Below, one piece after another: positions 1 through 12,100 of a stretch of 64,000 bases of DNA. How positions within the stretch are numbered: the stretch's first letter is position 1; each line of letters starts with the position of its first letter. This DNA comes from Xiphydria camelus. Lineage: Eukaryota; Arthropoda; Insecta; Hymenoptera; Xiphydriidae. The notes beneath the pieces were generated by a model, which ran no database searches, was not told the DNA's origin, and saw only the letters and a list, made by a program, of their open reading frames with translations. A program made the translations under genes and the position numbers. The stretch spans positions 9,333,953 through 9,397,952 of the forward strand of contig OY783192.1 of NCBI GenBank assembly GCA_963678675.1, given 5' to 3'.

Positions 1-990
1 ACGTAAGCCATGTAGATGTGACTGCGTCAGTGTGTGTGTGGCGCTACTGCGCATACTATTCGCGCAAGCTGGATTATCTCAACGGGAAAACATTTTAGAG
101 AAAAATGTTTAATACAAAACTTTAAGGATTTTCCCTTGGCTACCCAGTGATCGTATTGGATTTGACCTTGACCGTGACCTTTAAGGTAATATCAAATGCC
201 TTCCTAAACCGTTCATCCGATTGCGATGAAACTTTGGGGAATGGTTGGACGCATGCCCGCGAAGGTTTTTGAGTTAGTAAATCTTATAAAAGGTGTTCAA
301 AAAGTACCGGTACTGATGATTATTATGCCTTCCTAAACCGTTCATACGATTGCGATGAAAAGTTGGGAAATGGTTGGACGCATGCCCGCGAAGGTTTCTG
401 AGTTAGTAAATCTTATACATGGTTTTCAAAAAGTACCAGTACGGATGATTAGTATGCCTTCCTCAACCGTTCATCCGATTGCGATGAAAATTTGGGGAAC
501 AGTTGGACGCATATCCGCGAAGGTTTCTGAGTTAGTAAATCTTATACAGGGTGTTCAAAAAGTCGAACTATACTTGACCTAAATTTGACCTCCGCTGACA
601 ATAAAGGTAACATGAAAAAATGGTCAAGGACACATTTTAACGTGAAAAAAAATTAATTTGACCTTGATATAACCTTGAAGGTCATGGTCAAGGTCAAATC
701 CAATATGACCATTGCGTAGCCCGGGAAAAATACTAAAAGTTTTGTATTAAAAATGTATTTAAACAATGGTGGACGGACAAAATCAATCCACAATCTACCC
801 GTGCGAAGCCGGGACGGGCTGCTAGTAAGTTATAAATCTAATATAATAATAATAAATATTTTATTATAGAAAAAATTAAACTTCTTTATGTCGAACTACG
901 ACGTCATATTCCCCAATTAAACTCGGACCGCAGATAATTGTAAGATGTTTACACATCCTCCGTGAGTACAACGGCACTCACACCTTTTTT
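1..990 (-). repeat. RTE/SINE-like repeat, inverted copy 1, with 129-bp tandem units
   Basis: No gene. On the minus strand this copy carries the segment around 'agcccgtcccggcttcgcac' (about 790-830), a block rich in aggtcaa/ttgacc words, and about three tandem units of 129 bp whose 'atgccttcct' landmarks fall at 196, 325 and 454. The same modules lie in the opposite orientation at 6650-8270 and in part at 11150-12095. The 'cccggcttcgcacggg' start and the (agac)n-cattcatttttatatat end seen in the other copies resemble RTE-type LINE/SINE tails of insects. That class assignment is inference. Small ORFs here are translations of the repeat. Confidence 0.6.
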
Positions 991-1670
991 TTCTGATGGT
1001 CTATATATATATTTTTTTGCAAATGAACAATGAGAACAGTGAGACTTTCGTGAAAAATAATAATCAAGATGCTGCCATGGTTGAAGCTGGATCTAGCACT
1101 TCCAGAGAATCCATTCCTGTAACCCTCCTTTTCCTTAGAGATATACATTCATCATTACTTCAATATTTTTATTGGTATTAGTGACATTGTTTACGCGATG
1201 TGTTTATTTCAGAGAGTGTTTCGATTTGTGAGCTGGATTCATTGTGGATTTGAATACATTTCCAACGAATTTCTTTAATATCGAACTTTATAATACTACT
1301 CTGATGAGAAAAATTATTACATTCGATGTTTATTGACTCGCTTGTAATGTATTCATATTGACTATGAATAATTTCGCGCTCACATATACGTTTGAAAATT
1401 ATACATTTGTGTATAATTATTGTAAAACGTTTTTAGAGTCTTATATTCCAATAAATCTAATCGTCTTAGTATGAAACGTTTGAAGTGTCTTATTGGAAGA
1501 CACTTACAGTGTCTAACGTATTAAGACGGTATTAAACGTCTTAAAAGTGACCTCAAGTTTTAAGACATGTAGGTGTCTTAAAATAAGACGGTTGAGTTAG
1601 TAGTGTAGGCTTTCAGAGAAACATCAGGACCTACAAGCCAAAGTAGCCATTTTTTTTAAATCCCATTGCA
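991..1670. other. AT-rich stretch with short AAGAC palindromes
   Basis: No gene recognised. Between about 1435 and 1600 the motif AAGAC / GTCTT recurs many times in both orientations (cttattggaagacactta, aacgtcttaaaagtg, ttaagacatgtaggtgtctt). This gives a run of small nested hairpins and may be a degraded MITE. A polypyrimidine tract and 'cattgcag' just before 1671 form a splice acceptor for the gene fragment that follows. Confidence 0.4.
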
Positions 1671-2153
1671 GACAAGAAGGATATAATCGCTATTGGAGAA
1701 GAGTTTCTATTGGCTCTGTATGATGTCGGAAAGTCAGTAAAAACGCTAAATCAGCTACGCTTTTTCAAATTTCACAAAAATGCATCAAGACAGAGTTTAA
1801 GTGCAAACTTCTTATTAACTTCCTTACCACCAACATCAGATGCAGCCGCTCAGCACAGTTTGCGGGTATATTACCAAATCCAGGAATGGCTGGAAAATGA
1901 GTTAGAAGCTACCTCTTGGGGATGGAGAAAGCAGGGAGAACTTTTTTTTACCAATAACGACCGACAAACCAATTGCACCAGAATTCATCCTAAAATTGAT
2001 ACTCTGTAACTGTAAGACTGATTGTCGAAAGCTGTGTAAGTGTAAGAAATCTGGTTTAAACTGTTCAAATCTGTGTGGGCAATGTCAAGGACAGTCTTGT
2101 AGCCATATATTTCAACCCGCTGAAAACGAAGACGACGAAGAAGATTTGATCTA
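1671..2153 (+). pseudogene. CXC-type cysteine-rich protein, last exon, frameshifted
   Basis: An exon follows a good splice acceptor (cattgcag at 1663-1670) and reads through LLALYDVGKSV and SLPPTSDAAAQHSLRVYYQ to WGWRKQGELFF. The frame is lost in the T8 run near 1943-1952. A different frame then continues through PITTDKPIAPEFIL into a cysteine-rich stretch (CNCKTDCRKLCKCKKSGLNC, then CGQCQGQSC) and an acidic tail ending at the tag at 2151-2153. The PPTS/QHS/WGW block followed by a CXC-like cysteine domain is a layout I recognise from multi-copy, transposon-associated insect proteins. Its biochemical role is unknown to me. The upstream exons are not visible. The frameshift sits in a homopolymer, so an assembly error is possible. 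Confidence 0.6.
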
Positions 2154-3114
2154 GATTTTTTATTGTACATATACTCTAATGTAAGTACGAGTATTGAATG
2201 TATATTGTTTCTTGAGCGTGGGAAAATAAATATTTGATATATACTTTTAGTATAATAGATACGATTCTTTAGCCATATTAATAGCCATTTTTTAATCGAC
2301 TTTAAAACTTCACTACACGCCACTGCCCTAATTTTGATTGGATTTTCTCCAAGTGATAAATAATTTAAACTTCAATTGTTCTAAACAGAACAATTCAAAC
2401 CAATTTACATCAATTTTGAGTATTGAAAAATCTGTATCGTCTTCGGACAGTTGCTGCATACGCCACTAACGTAACATATTTTGACATACATGCATACATA
2501 CATATACCTATGTATGTTTACTTTTATATTTATATTTTATTTTTTATGTACCTATATTTATATTTATTATACATATATATTTTTTACTTTTTTCGCAATG
2601 TTTTAACATTCCATTGTCTTAAATAAACTAACTAGGAGTATTTTTACTGCGTAAAACGTAATATTGAGGGTGGATGTACGTTTCGAAATTTTAAACGCTT
2701 CCAGCCCGCCACTGGTTTCCAAAAAATTGTGCACTGCTATATACAATTTTATAGGTAATTTTATTGGCTTTCATTTTGGTCTCTTTCATTTTTTCAAGAA
2801 AACGAGTCGTTTTTAAGATATTTGAGAAAAACTAAAAAAATGTACCTTTAGGGGTAGTTTTGGGGTTGTTTGCACCCTCGGAGGGATGGGGACTTTTAGT
2901 ATGTTAATCAGGGCCACAAGAGCTAAATAATCCCGCATAAATCAGCTTTAGGACATTTTGTTCCACGAGCGATCTTAATTGTACTGGCCTAAAAGGGGCC
3001 TTTCTCGAGTCACTCGCATTAGCTTCTTTCCAGCGCCTCCTAGGAAAACGGTTCTAATTGTCAAAAAATTATTCAGTAAAATTTTCATGTCAATAAATCA
3101 AAACAACAATTTAA
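2154..3114. other. Intergenic, AT-rich, no gene seen
   Basis: I see low-complexity AT-rich DNA (2480-2600 is largely ta/tat repeats) and no coding exon with supporting motifs. The segment near 3017-3055 (attagcttctttccagcgcct) recurs at 5648-5690, so part of it is a dispersed repeat. Confidence 0.4.
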
Positions 3115-3535
3115 TATATTAATATGATTTCAAATATGTACTAATGGATTCAAAGAAATATGATTTTCATAATTCCCATCGTTGTCGTCGATATCTTCAT
3201 TATCTTCGTCACTGCTACTCCAGTCCGTGGCTTGATCGTTGTCAATATCGCCTTCTCCGCCAGTTTCTGTATTAATGTAATATAATTATGAATAGTCACA
3301 AATTTATGTAAGTATAATAATTTGACATAATAATTACATAGGTGATAGAGTTTGTAGAGAATCACTGACCTAATTTAGTAGCTGATCCCCTTCAAACCAT
3401 TTAAAATGGTATTGGCCATATTGACAACGATCAAGCCACGGACTGGAGTACCAGTGACGAAGATAATGAAGAAAATCATTACATATTTCTTTGAATCCAG
3501 TAATACATATTTGAAATCATATCAAAACAATGTTG
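3115..3535. repeat. Inverted repeat, arms about 115 bp
   Basis: The arm at about 3120-3240 is the reverse complement of 3420-3530. Both contain an acidic-codon-like core (cttcgtcactg / cagtgacgaag) and 'gatcaagccacggactgga', separated by about 180 bp. The arms may come from a transposase-gene fragment, since GAA/GAT-rich tracts are common in N-terminal exons, but no protein can be named. Confidence 0.5.
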
Positions 3536-4493
3536 ATTAATTTATTAAATTTTTGTTTCATTGATTTCTTGATATAAAAATTGGCCCTTATGCCAAAGCA
3601 AACCCCTTCCTTGCGAGCCGTTTCCCGGCAGTCGTGAAAAATTCGTTATCGTGTTCGTATCTCCTCCTGCTCCTCACTTGCGCAAGCATCGCACTCATTC
3701 TAAGTGTTCCCGGACATTCGTTGTTAACCCGAAAATAAAATCTACGTATTTACCAAATTACAACCCTCTCTCTCCAGTTTCTTCGCTTCTGTCTACTCCT
3801 TCGTCGCAACAGCGTTCTTTCCTGGATTCCGATTCCATTCCCTTTCTCTCCTCAAACTATTTCAAGTTTGGTCTTCCGAACATTTACGAATGGCTTTAAC
3901 TATGAACGCGATTTGCTCTTGTGGGCAGGTATCTTACATCTTCCATTTTTTTATTAATTCAACATATGAATAACGTATAATTTTTAATAATATAATAATG
4001 TTCTGTTCGCTCTGAGGTTTTTAAACGTACTGGACGCTCTTCGACCAGGAGCTTGTATGACTTTTTAAGTTTTCTCTTACGATCGGGGGTGGGAGTGCTA
4101 ACTACGCAACGCGAAGAAATTTCCAGGGAAATGCGGAAGGCAGGATTAAGTGTTGTAAATCCCGAGGAAACTCCAGTGCTCGGTTTCTATGTCCCGGCCG
4201 ACGTACACGTACACGGGACCCTGTGGCATTGAGGAACTTTCCCGGATCTAATTTATGACTCAAAGGGTCCCATGGAGTATCGAATTTTTCCTTCGCACCG
4301 GTCTAGGGCCCAAATGCGAGTAGCATTTGGGCGAATACGCGACATACATACAGCCAGTCACTCGCTAACCCACTAAACGGTATACTATGAGTAGTTTTAC
4401 TTCTCGCCACCAGACGGCGTATCGAGACATGTCAGATCCCAATAGAGTGAGGCAGGTTCAGGAGAAATGAAACGGTGTAGTCTCGCTTTACCA
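3536..4493. other. No gene recognised
   Basis: The 82-codon ORF at 3651-3899 has Ser/Pro-rich codon use without a motif, start context or splice structure. The rest is of mixed GC content with no recognisable feature. Confidence 0.35.
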
Positions 4494-4662
4494 CTATGGT
4501 GTGTGTACACTGTAGACTTTTTCGCTAGATTTACTCTCGCTAGAGCTGTCCGACACTTATCTCACAAGTGGACATAGCGTTGAGAACAGCCTAGCGAGAG
4601 TTAGTCTAGTATCTGGCTAGAGAAAAAGAAATCTAGCTAGATTTTAGTGGACACACGGGAAG
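4494..4662. mobile_element. Small MITE with CTAGCGAG-rich inverted ends
   Basis: The ends read 'gtgtgtacactgtagac' (from 4501) and, on the opposite strand, 'cgtgtgtccactaaaatc' (from about 4660). The interior repeats ctagcgagag / ctctcgctag several times, so the whole segment folds on itself. No coding capacity. Superfamily not determined. Confidence 0.45.
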
Positions 4663-5357
4663 AACTTGCTGCCAGAGAGGTTTTAGTCTATTTGACCGAT
4701 TCAATAGAGCAACCTAGTCTAGCGAGAGCGACAGGCGCCGGATTCCTCGAGTCGCAAGCGAAGAGCCCCTCGACCGCGTACTCAAAAATTTCAGGAGCCT
4801 CGCAGGAGGGCACGGAAACACTGTGCGGCGGTGTTTGTTTATGCGTCGAAGAAACTATTGGGGGGGGGGGGGGGAGGTCCACCTAACACGCAGTCTGATG
4901 TTCCTTATATTACTCTATACTCCCGCCTCGCTCCCGAGGATCTACGGGGGGAGCGCCGTGAAGCGGCGCGGGGGGGTCGGCGAGCGTAGCGTAGCGAAAA
5001 TTACTGATTAGGATAGAGATACTGATTGTTGCAGAATTTCCGACACGGTTTTGATTTCACATTGAACAGGTATATGTCTGTATAAGTGAATATTTTTGAA
5101 AAAGTGACCTTTTCAGTTTTTTTCTTTTAGAATTATATTTATAATAAACTGTAATTTCTTATAAACCAATTGAAGATAGAAGAATACGGTGTACGGATGA
5201 AGAGCACGTAGCAACGGCTTCCCTCTTTTACCCCTGTACCCTTCATATATTGTCGCACCGGTCTCACTCTCGTCGCCCTGACGTTTGTGTGTGCATGTTG
5301 CTGCAGTTGTCTGCGAGTGTCAGTGAGACAGAGGGTTGCTGTCGACGTTTCGAAGTA
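4663..5357. other. No gene; contains a G homopolymer
   Basis: Overlapping ORFs on both strands at 4647-5011 have no motif and span a poly-G run (4860-4875). They look like chance frames in GC-rich DNA. Nothing else is recognised. Confidence 0.35.
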
Positions 5358-5553
5358 ATGCTTAGTTTACATTGGCCGAGTAGATGGGCGAGTAGAAGGG
5401 CGAGTGAAGAAAAGCAGCTCTACTCGACTAATGTAAACGATTGGGCGAGTGAGTGAGTCAAGTGGTTAAGCAGGTAAGTAAGCGGTCGACTAAGGCGAGT
5501 CGAGTAACTGGGCCCAGTCACTGGGCCGAGTTACTCGACCAATGTAGACTAGC
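5358..5553. mobile_element. MITE of about 195 bp, TIR about 25 bp
   Basis: The left end 'cttagtttacattggccgag' matches the reverse complement of the right end, which reads 'ctagtctacattggtcgag'. The interior is made of (g)gcgagt / actcg repeats. It is non-coding, and no clear target duplication was resolved. Confidence 0.5.
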
Positions 5554-5783
5554 CCTAACTGTTCTGTTGCAAGGGTTTCGTAGTAATGCGACCATGAATA
5601 CCTCGCCAATCTACGAGCCCAGGCAGTATGCATTATCTTATTTCCATTAGCTTCTTTCCAGCACCTCTTCGGTAAACGGTTCTACTTTTGGTTGATCAAC
5701 AAAATTGATTCAATTTCATTGAACAGTGCTTTGAGTGAACAAATATGTATAAGTAAAAGGTACATAAGTGTACGAAGGAACGT

Positions 5784-6529
5784 TTAACCCATTTGCATCA
5801 TGCGCCTACTCCAGAGCGTACTGTACTTTCACCTCACGGGGGTTCGACCGACGACTAGTCCCTATCACCGGGCGCGGTCGATTGGCGTTCGATGGACAGC
5901 AGGCTCCTCTTACCGCGCGCGGTCGGTTGTACGCGCAATACACAATATCGTTGGTATCATGCACCCACTGAGTGTGCCGTCCGCTGGCATCAACGACATA
6001 CAATTGACGACTGGCCCCTATCACCGCGCGCGGTCGGTTGTACGTGCAGTATACAATGTTAGGGATACATCACCTCGTAAATATGACCAATGGGAAACAT
6101 CAGAAACCAACCAGAAATGCTGATGGGGTATCATCGATTGTTTTATTCTAAAAATTCTGATAGTGGTAATGGACGGTAATCCAACACATAACATGCGAAT
6201 TGTTCATGGAGTTTATATTTAATATATATTTTAAAACGATTGATACACAATGCTACATCACATTTTACATTTTTTTTAATACGTTCCATTCCGTTCAGCG
6301 ACTGGTAACAAGCAGTCGTGGACACGCGGATATTCTGCGCTCGGTGACAAAAGACAGTCGCGGCTCGCGGATTATTCCGCGCTCGGTGATAGCGGCCAGT
6401 CGCGCGCTCACGGAATATTCCGCGCTCGGTGATAGCGGCCAGTCGCGGGCTTGCGGAATATTCCGAGCTTGGTGATCTGGTCCAGTCGCCGCGCGCGGAT
6501 ATATCCGCGCTATGATGCAAATGGGTTAA
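5784..6529. mobile_element. piggyBac-type MITE (TTAA flanked), copy 1
   Basis: Starts TTAACCCATTTGCATCATG and ends CATGATGCAAATGGGTTAA in mirrored form (right end ctatgatgcaaatgggttaa). The terminal repeats are perfect over about 18 bp inside TTAA target sites, the hallmark of piggyBac-superfamily insertion. The interior has GC-rich subterminal repeats of roughly 48 bp (cgcgctcggtgatagcggcc and variants, 6330-6480) and related units at 5835-6045. It is non-coding. A second, diverged copy lies at 36351-36749. Confidence 0.75.
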
Positions 6530-6649
6530 TTAATTTTTCATTTGCAAGCACCGTGCCACGTTAGCTAACATGGAAATAATCCCCTCCTATTAAGAAACAA
6601 TGGATTAATTCCATGTTAGCTAACGCGAAATTAAATATACACGGTATTA

Positions 6650-8270
6650 GAAAAAAAAGGTGTGAGTGCCGTTGTACTCACGGAGGATGTGTAAACATCT
6701 TACAATTATCTGCGGTCCGAGTTTAATTGGGGAATATGACGTCGTAGTTCGACATATAGAAGTTTAATTTTTTCTACAATAAAATATTTATTATTATTAT
6801 ATTAGATTTATAACTTACTAGCAGCCCGTCCCGGCTTCGCACGGGTAGATTGTGGATTGATTTTGTCCGTCCACCATTGTTTAAATACATTTTTAATACA
6901 AAACTTTTAGTATTTTTCCCGGGCTACGCAATGGTCATATTGGCTTTGACCTTGACCATGACCTTCAAGGTTATATCAAGGTCAAATTAATTTGTTTTCA
7001 CGTTTAAATGTGTCCTTGACCATTTGTTTCATGTTACCTTTATTGTCAGCGGAGGTCAAATTTAGGTCAAGTATAGTTCGACTTTTTGAACACCCTGTAT
7101 AAGATTTACTAACTCAGAAACCTTCGCGGGCATGCGTCCAACCATTCCCCAACTTTTCATCGCAATCGGATGAACGGTTTAGGAAGGCATAATAATCATC
7201 CGTACCGGTACTTTTTGAACACCTTTTATAAGATTTACTAACTCAGAAACCTTCGCGGGCATGCGTCCAACCATTTCCCAACTTTTCATCGCAATCGGAT
7301 GAACGGTTTAGGAAGGCATAATAATCATCAGTACCGGTACTTTTTGAACACCTTTTATAAGATTTACTAATTCAGAAACCTTCGCGGGCATGCGTCCAAC
7401 CATTCCCCAAAGTTTCATCGCAATCGGATGAACGGTTTAGGAAGGCAAATAATCATCCGTACCTGTACTTTTTGAACACCCTGTATAAGATTTACTAACT
7501 CAAACCTTCGCGGATATGCGTCCAACTGTTCCCCAAATTTTCATCGCAATCGGATGAACGGTTTAGGAAGGCATAATAATCATCCGTACCGGTACTTTTT
7601 GAACACCCTGTATAAGATTTACTGACTCAAAAACCTTTGCGGGCATGCGTCCAACCATACCCCAACTTTTCATCGCAATCGGATGAACGGTTTAGGAAGG
7701 CATAATAATCATCAGTACCAGTACTTTTTGAACACCTTTTATAAGATTTACTAACTCAGAAACCTTCGCGGACATGCGTCCAACCATTCCCCAACTTTTC
7801 ATCGCAATCGGATGAACGGTTTAGGAAGGCATAATAATCATCTGTACCGGTACTTTTTGAACACCTTTTATAAGATTTACTAACAATAAGAAACCTTCGC
7901 GGGCATGCGTCCAACCATTCCCCAAAGTTTCATCGCAATCGGATGAACGGTTTAGGAAGGCATTTGATATTACCTTAAAGGTCACGGTCAAGGTCAAATC
8001 CAATACGACCACTGGGTAGCCAAGGGAAAATCCTTAAAGTTTTGTATTAAACATTTTTCTCTAAAATGTTTTCCCGCTGAGATAATCGGCCGTACCGGGA
8101 CTTTTTGAACACCCTGTATAAGATTTACTAACTCAGAAACCATCGCAGGCATGCGTCCAACCATTTTCCAAAATTTCATCGCAATCGGATGAACGGTTTA
8201 GGAAGGCATACGAGACATACAGACAGACAGACAGACAGACAAACATTCATTTTTATATATGTAGATTTAG
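6650..8270 (+). repeat. RTE/SINE-like repeat, inverted copy 2, tandem units expanded
   Basis: This is the reverse-orientation counterpart of 1-990. It contains the 'agcccgtcccggcttcgcac' landmark near 6825, the ttgaccttgacc block, then about seven 126-130-bp tandem units (7080-7965). A block shared with positions 100-190 follows, then one more unit (8100-8205), ending in (agac)n-aaacattcatttttatatatgtag. The tail resembles RTE-clade LINE/SINE 3' ends. No protein is encoded. Confidence 0.65.
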
Positions 8271-8963
8271 AGTGCTGTACTTAATCAACATTATACCGGA
8301 AAATGTGAGTGTTATAAATTATTTTTTTGTATTCAGTGTGTAGCAGCAATGTCGCTTAATCAGTTCCTATGAAAGTAGTTTTTGCAGTTCGTTTTTTTCA
8401 TTAAGCAATAGGCACTATTTTTAGGTTAGTGTAAGGTTCCTAATATGAGATACACAGAGGACAGAAGATGTTCAAGGGGAAAAATGAGCTAAATGTGTCA
8501 TGTGCTTCCGTTGGTGCTATGAAGAATGTGGTGATATTAATGCAAATGATTTTATTTGTCCTCAATATAATGAAAGAGGAAAGAAAAGACTTAATTTTGA
8601 TTGACTGCTTAAATCTGTAAAATTGTTTAGGTGGATGATGAGAACCTAATGTAATAGGTATAGATAATATTAAAATTATTACTGCGTTAACTTATTTAAG
8701 TTGTATTTAAATAAAGCTAAATAAGCCACATCTCATTCACAGTCTTATTTTTTTTAGGAAAAGTAATATGAGATCTAAGTGTCTCATATTAGGCGCCCAA
8801 TTTCAGAAACCGTAAATATGAATCTTTTTGAATGATATAATTCGTTTAGAAAAAAAAATCAATTTTACGATCTGTCACTGCTTAGAATGGATAATAAACA
8901 TATTGAAGAATACGCACGCGCGCGTTTACTGATTTATTTCCTCTACAGCTTAAAGCTCTTCGA
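8271..8963. other. Intergenic, no gene seen
   Basis: AT-rich sequence. Short frames around 8480-8620 resemble a degraded exon (a Cys-containing, Glu-rich frame near 8470-8600), but no family could be assigned. Confidence 0.3.
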
Positions 8964-9724
8964 TATACAGGGTGGACCAGGTTAAACGTCATTTTTTTTA
9001 TATGTGATAGAATAACAACAAAAAAGTAGACTTTCATAAGAAAATTTTTTTCAAAAATGTTTCCTAACAAAGATACAGGGGTCAAAATTTCGAAAAAAAT
9101 GGTTTCTCATCATAACTTCTAAACTACTTGATCGATTTCCATGAAATTTCGCACACAGGCTAATATAGAACAGCTCTAGGCAATAATTAAATAATTTTTA
9201 AAAATTCTCCAGTGGCGTAGATACTATGGGCCGGTACCCCCTTTCCCCCTTCCCAATCTTCGGCGCCACTGGATATTTTGCAAAGAAAATTGAATTATTG
9301 GATTCCTCGTTTAATTTAAAGAAAAAAATCTCAAAAACGAAGTCAGAAATCAAAAATTTGCAAGGGTGATTAAACGGGGAATCCAATAATTAAATTTTCT
9401 TTGCAAAATATCCAGTGGCGCCGAAGATTGGGAAGGGGGAAAGGGGAGTGCCGGCCCCTAGTATCTACGCTACTGGAGAATTTTTAAAAATTATTTAATT
9501 ATTACTTAGAGCTGTTCTACCTTAGCCTGTGTGCGAAATTTCATGGAAATCGATCAAGTAGTTTAGAAGTTATGATGAGAAAACCACTTTTTTTCCAAAC
9601 TTTGACACCTTGTATCTTTGTTAGGAAACATTTTTGAAAAACATTTTCTTATGAGTCTACTTTTCTGTTGTTGTTCTATCTCATATAAAAAAAAATGACG
9701 TTTAACCTGGTCCACCCTGTATAT
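8964..9724. mobile_element. Foldback element, near-perfect 760-bp palindrome
   Basis: Begins TATACAGGGTGGACCAGG and ends CCTGGTCCACCCTGTATA. The left half (8964 to about 9340) is the reverse complement of the right half with only scattered mismatches and almost no spacer. A TA target duplication would fit a Tc1/mariner-mobilised MITE. A second foldback with a related ACAGGGTG.. terminus lies at 23841-24550. Confidence 0.7.
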
Positions 9725-10239
9725 AAAAAAATTAAAAGGGGTCTCATATTAGGGTATTTTCCTCTATTACTATTCACTTTTCCCGTTACTATCTGTTACT
9801 TTTACGTCCAACAGATAACACTGTTTTTCAAAAAAGCATGTTTTTACCTGTTATAGGTGTTGGGAATATAAATAGTAGGTATATAAAAACACGTGCGTAT
9901 TCGAATGCAACGTTGTGTCAAAATTTTAAAGCAATCGGTGAAGAACTTTCGGAGATTTAGGATTTTGAACGAACGAACATTTACATTTTTATTAATATAA
10001 ATAGAAGATTAGTTTCATTAGGTCAACGTATTAGTATATTAAATATGCATCTACAGAGTAATAAATGTATAGCTAATACAGCTATACTTGATTACTAGAC
10101 CAGCTAATGCAGTTACTGTAGTTACAATATTTTATACCGAATTTAGTAAGAAATGTTCACCCAGAAAATATTACTACCTAGCCAAAGTGATTTCCTTCAG
10201 TGTACACCAGCGTGCTTCCTCTTCTCAAAATTTCTTCAC
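9725..10239. repeat. RTE-like 3' tail fragment and AT-rich DNA
   Basis: The segment from about 9890 to 10008 (tttaaagcaatcggtgaaga ... gaacgaacgaacatttacat) resembles the 3' end of insect RTE/SINE elements, which typically spell 'aatcggt..aac..ttt.gga'. The remainder has no gene; the short ORFs at 10088-10338 carry no motif. Confidence 0.35.
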
Positions 10240-10640
10240 TTCCTCAAAAACGCGTTTCGATCGTTCCCGCACCGCTTTCTACAGATCTTGCCTGCTAAGG
10301 TAAAACAGTATATGATACATACAGTATATACCGTATGACCCACTCGGTACTGGCCAGTTTGAAAGTTACCTTCGGATAGGCTTGGTCGGTAATCGAGTCA
10401 TTTAATACGGTAGAAGTCGAGTCGGCAGTTAGATTTGGTGTCAATTCGAGAGATCGAAGTATCTAACCTGGAAATTGTGAATTTGTGAATAATGGAAAAT
10501 ACGAAAATAATTATAATTACGGTATAAAATGTCTCGATTACCGACCAAGCCTATTCGAAGGTAACTTTCAAACTGGCCAGTACAGAGTGGGACATACGGT
10601 ATATCGCATAACTGTTTTACCTTAGCAGGCAAGAGATAGT
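10240..10640. repeat. Inverted repeat, arms about 115-130 bp
   Basis: Positions about 10285-10420 are the reverse complement of about 10515-10640, sharing gcctgctaaggtaaaacag and actggccagtttgaaagt. This is a hairpin-forming MITE-like unit of about 360 bp without coding capacity. Confidence 0.5.
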
Positions 10641-11054
10641 ACCCGTCACCTCGCGAAGGATTTTCCACGGCAAAACTCCAACCGATGGCCTTCTTCTAAG
10701 AATTTAAAAAAACCACTATTTTCCTTTTCCGCGCGAGAAATTCTCGCAACAGAAAATTCTCAGTCTTATTTTTCGGTATGAGGAGGAAAGTCATAAATAG
10801 TAGGTTGTACAATCGATTCCTTTGAATTACGTCTCAGTGTCCCGGATCGTCCCCGCATATGATTTCGGGGCAACGTTAAACCTTGAACCACAATGCTTCT
10901 CTCACTTTTAAGGTTGATTCTCACTATACGTTCCGTTTCCGTTTCATAACCGTTCCATATACGTTCAGTAAAATTCTAGTCTGTTTACATTTTTCCGTCA
11001 GTGTTCAGTTTCCTTTCCATCAAAATAGTGGGTGTTGTATGCAATAGTGTTAAG

Positions 11055-11150
11055 ATGTGGTCCGATGAAAACCTAATCATAGCTGCTATTACATTAGATG
11101 AAAAAGCTTGCTTAAAAAGAAAAAAACGAAGATTTTGGGTGTATAAAATG
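11055..11150 (+). pseudogene. Possible Harbinger-type transposase first exon, truncated
   Basis: A frame starting ATG at 11055 encodes MWSDENLIIAAITLDEKACL followed by KRKKRRFWVYKMF. It is cut at about 11150 where the RTE-like repeat begins. A short acidic start followed by KK(R)RRFWV resembles the N-terminus of insect PIF/Harbinger transposases. Only about 32 residues are available, so this rests on pattern recognition. Confidence 0.35.
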
Positions 11151-12100
11151 TTTTTAAAAAACATCTTACAATTATCTGCGTCCGAGTTTAATTGGGGAAT
11201 ATGACGTCGTAGTTCGACATAAAGAAGTTTAATTTTTTCTATAATAAAATATTTATTATCATTATATTAGATTTATAACTTACTAGCAGCCCGTCCCGGC
11301 TTCGCGCGGGTAGATTGTGGATTGATTTTGTCCGTCCACCATTGCTTAAATACATTTTTAATACAAAACTTTTAGTATTTTTCCCGGGCTACGCAATGGT
11401 CATATTGGACTTGACCTTGACCATGATCTTCAAGGTTATATCAAGGTCAAATTGATTTTTTTTTCACGTTCAAATGTGTCCTTGACCATTTTTTTCATGT
11501 TACCTTTATTGTCAGCGGAGGTCAAATTTAGGTCAAGTATAGTTCGACTTTTTGAACACCCTGTATAAGATTTACTAACTCAGAAACCTTCGCGGTTATG
11601 CGTCCAACTGTTCCCCAAATTTTCATCGCAATCGGATGAATGGTTTAGGAAGGCATAAGAGACATACAGACAGACAGACAAACATTCATTTTTATATATA
11701 TAGATTTGATACTTTCTTTTTCAAAACAGTAGCAATTATGATAATTAATCATTCATTATGGCATAATAATCATCAGTACCGGTACTTTTTGAACACCCTG
11801 TATAAGATTTACTAACTCAGAAACCTTCGCGGGCATGCATCCAGCCATTCCCCAAAGTTTCATCGCAATCGGATGAACGGTTTATATAGGAAGGCATTTG
11901 ATATTACCTTAAAGGTCACGGTCAAGGTCAAATCCAATACGACCACTGGGTAGCCACGGGAAAATCCTTAAAATTTTGTATTAAACATTTTTCTCTAAAA
12001 TGTTTTCCCGTTGAGATAATCCAGCTTGCGCGAATAGTATGCGCAGTAGCGCCACACACACACTGACGCAGTCACATGTACACGGCTTACGTCTGACGCT
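11151..12100 (+). repeat. RTE/SINE-like repeat, copy 3
   Basis: Runs from the 'catcttacaattatctgc' module through agcccgtcccggcttcgcgc (near 11288), one tandem unit, and the tail gacatacagacagacagac..tttttatatatatag ending at 11705. After about 55 bp it resumes with a further tandem unit (11760-11895) and the block shared with positions 1-190, down to gcggcttacg-like sequence near 12090. It looks like two fragments of the same family side by side. Confidence 0.55.

Noticed and set aside
196..7965. Regularly spaced 129-bp repeats considered as a CRISPR-like array
   Set aside because: Units are contiguous without unique spacers and the context is eukaryotic; this is a satellite inside a retroelement-like repeat.
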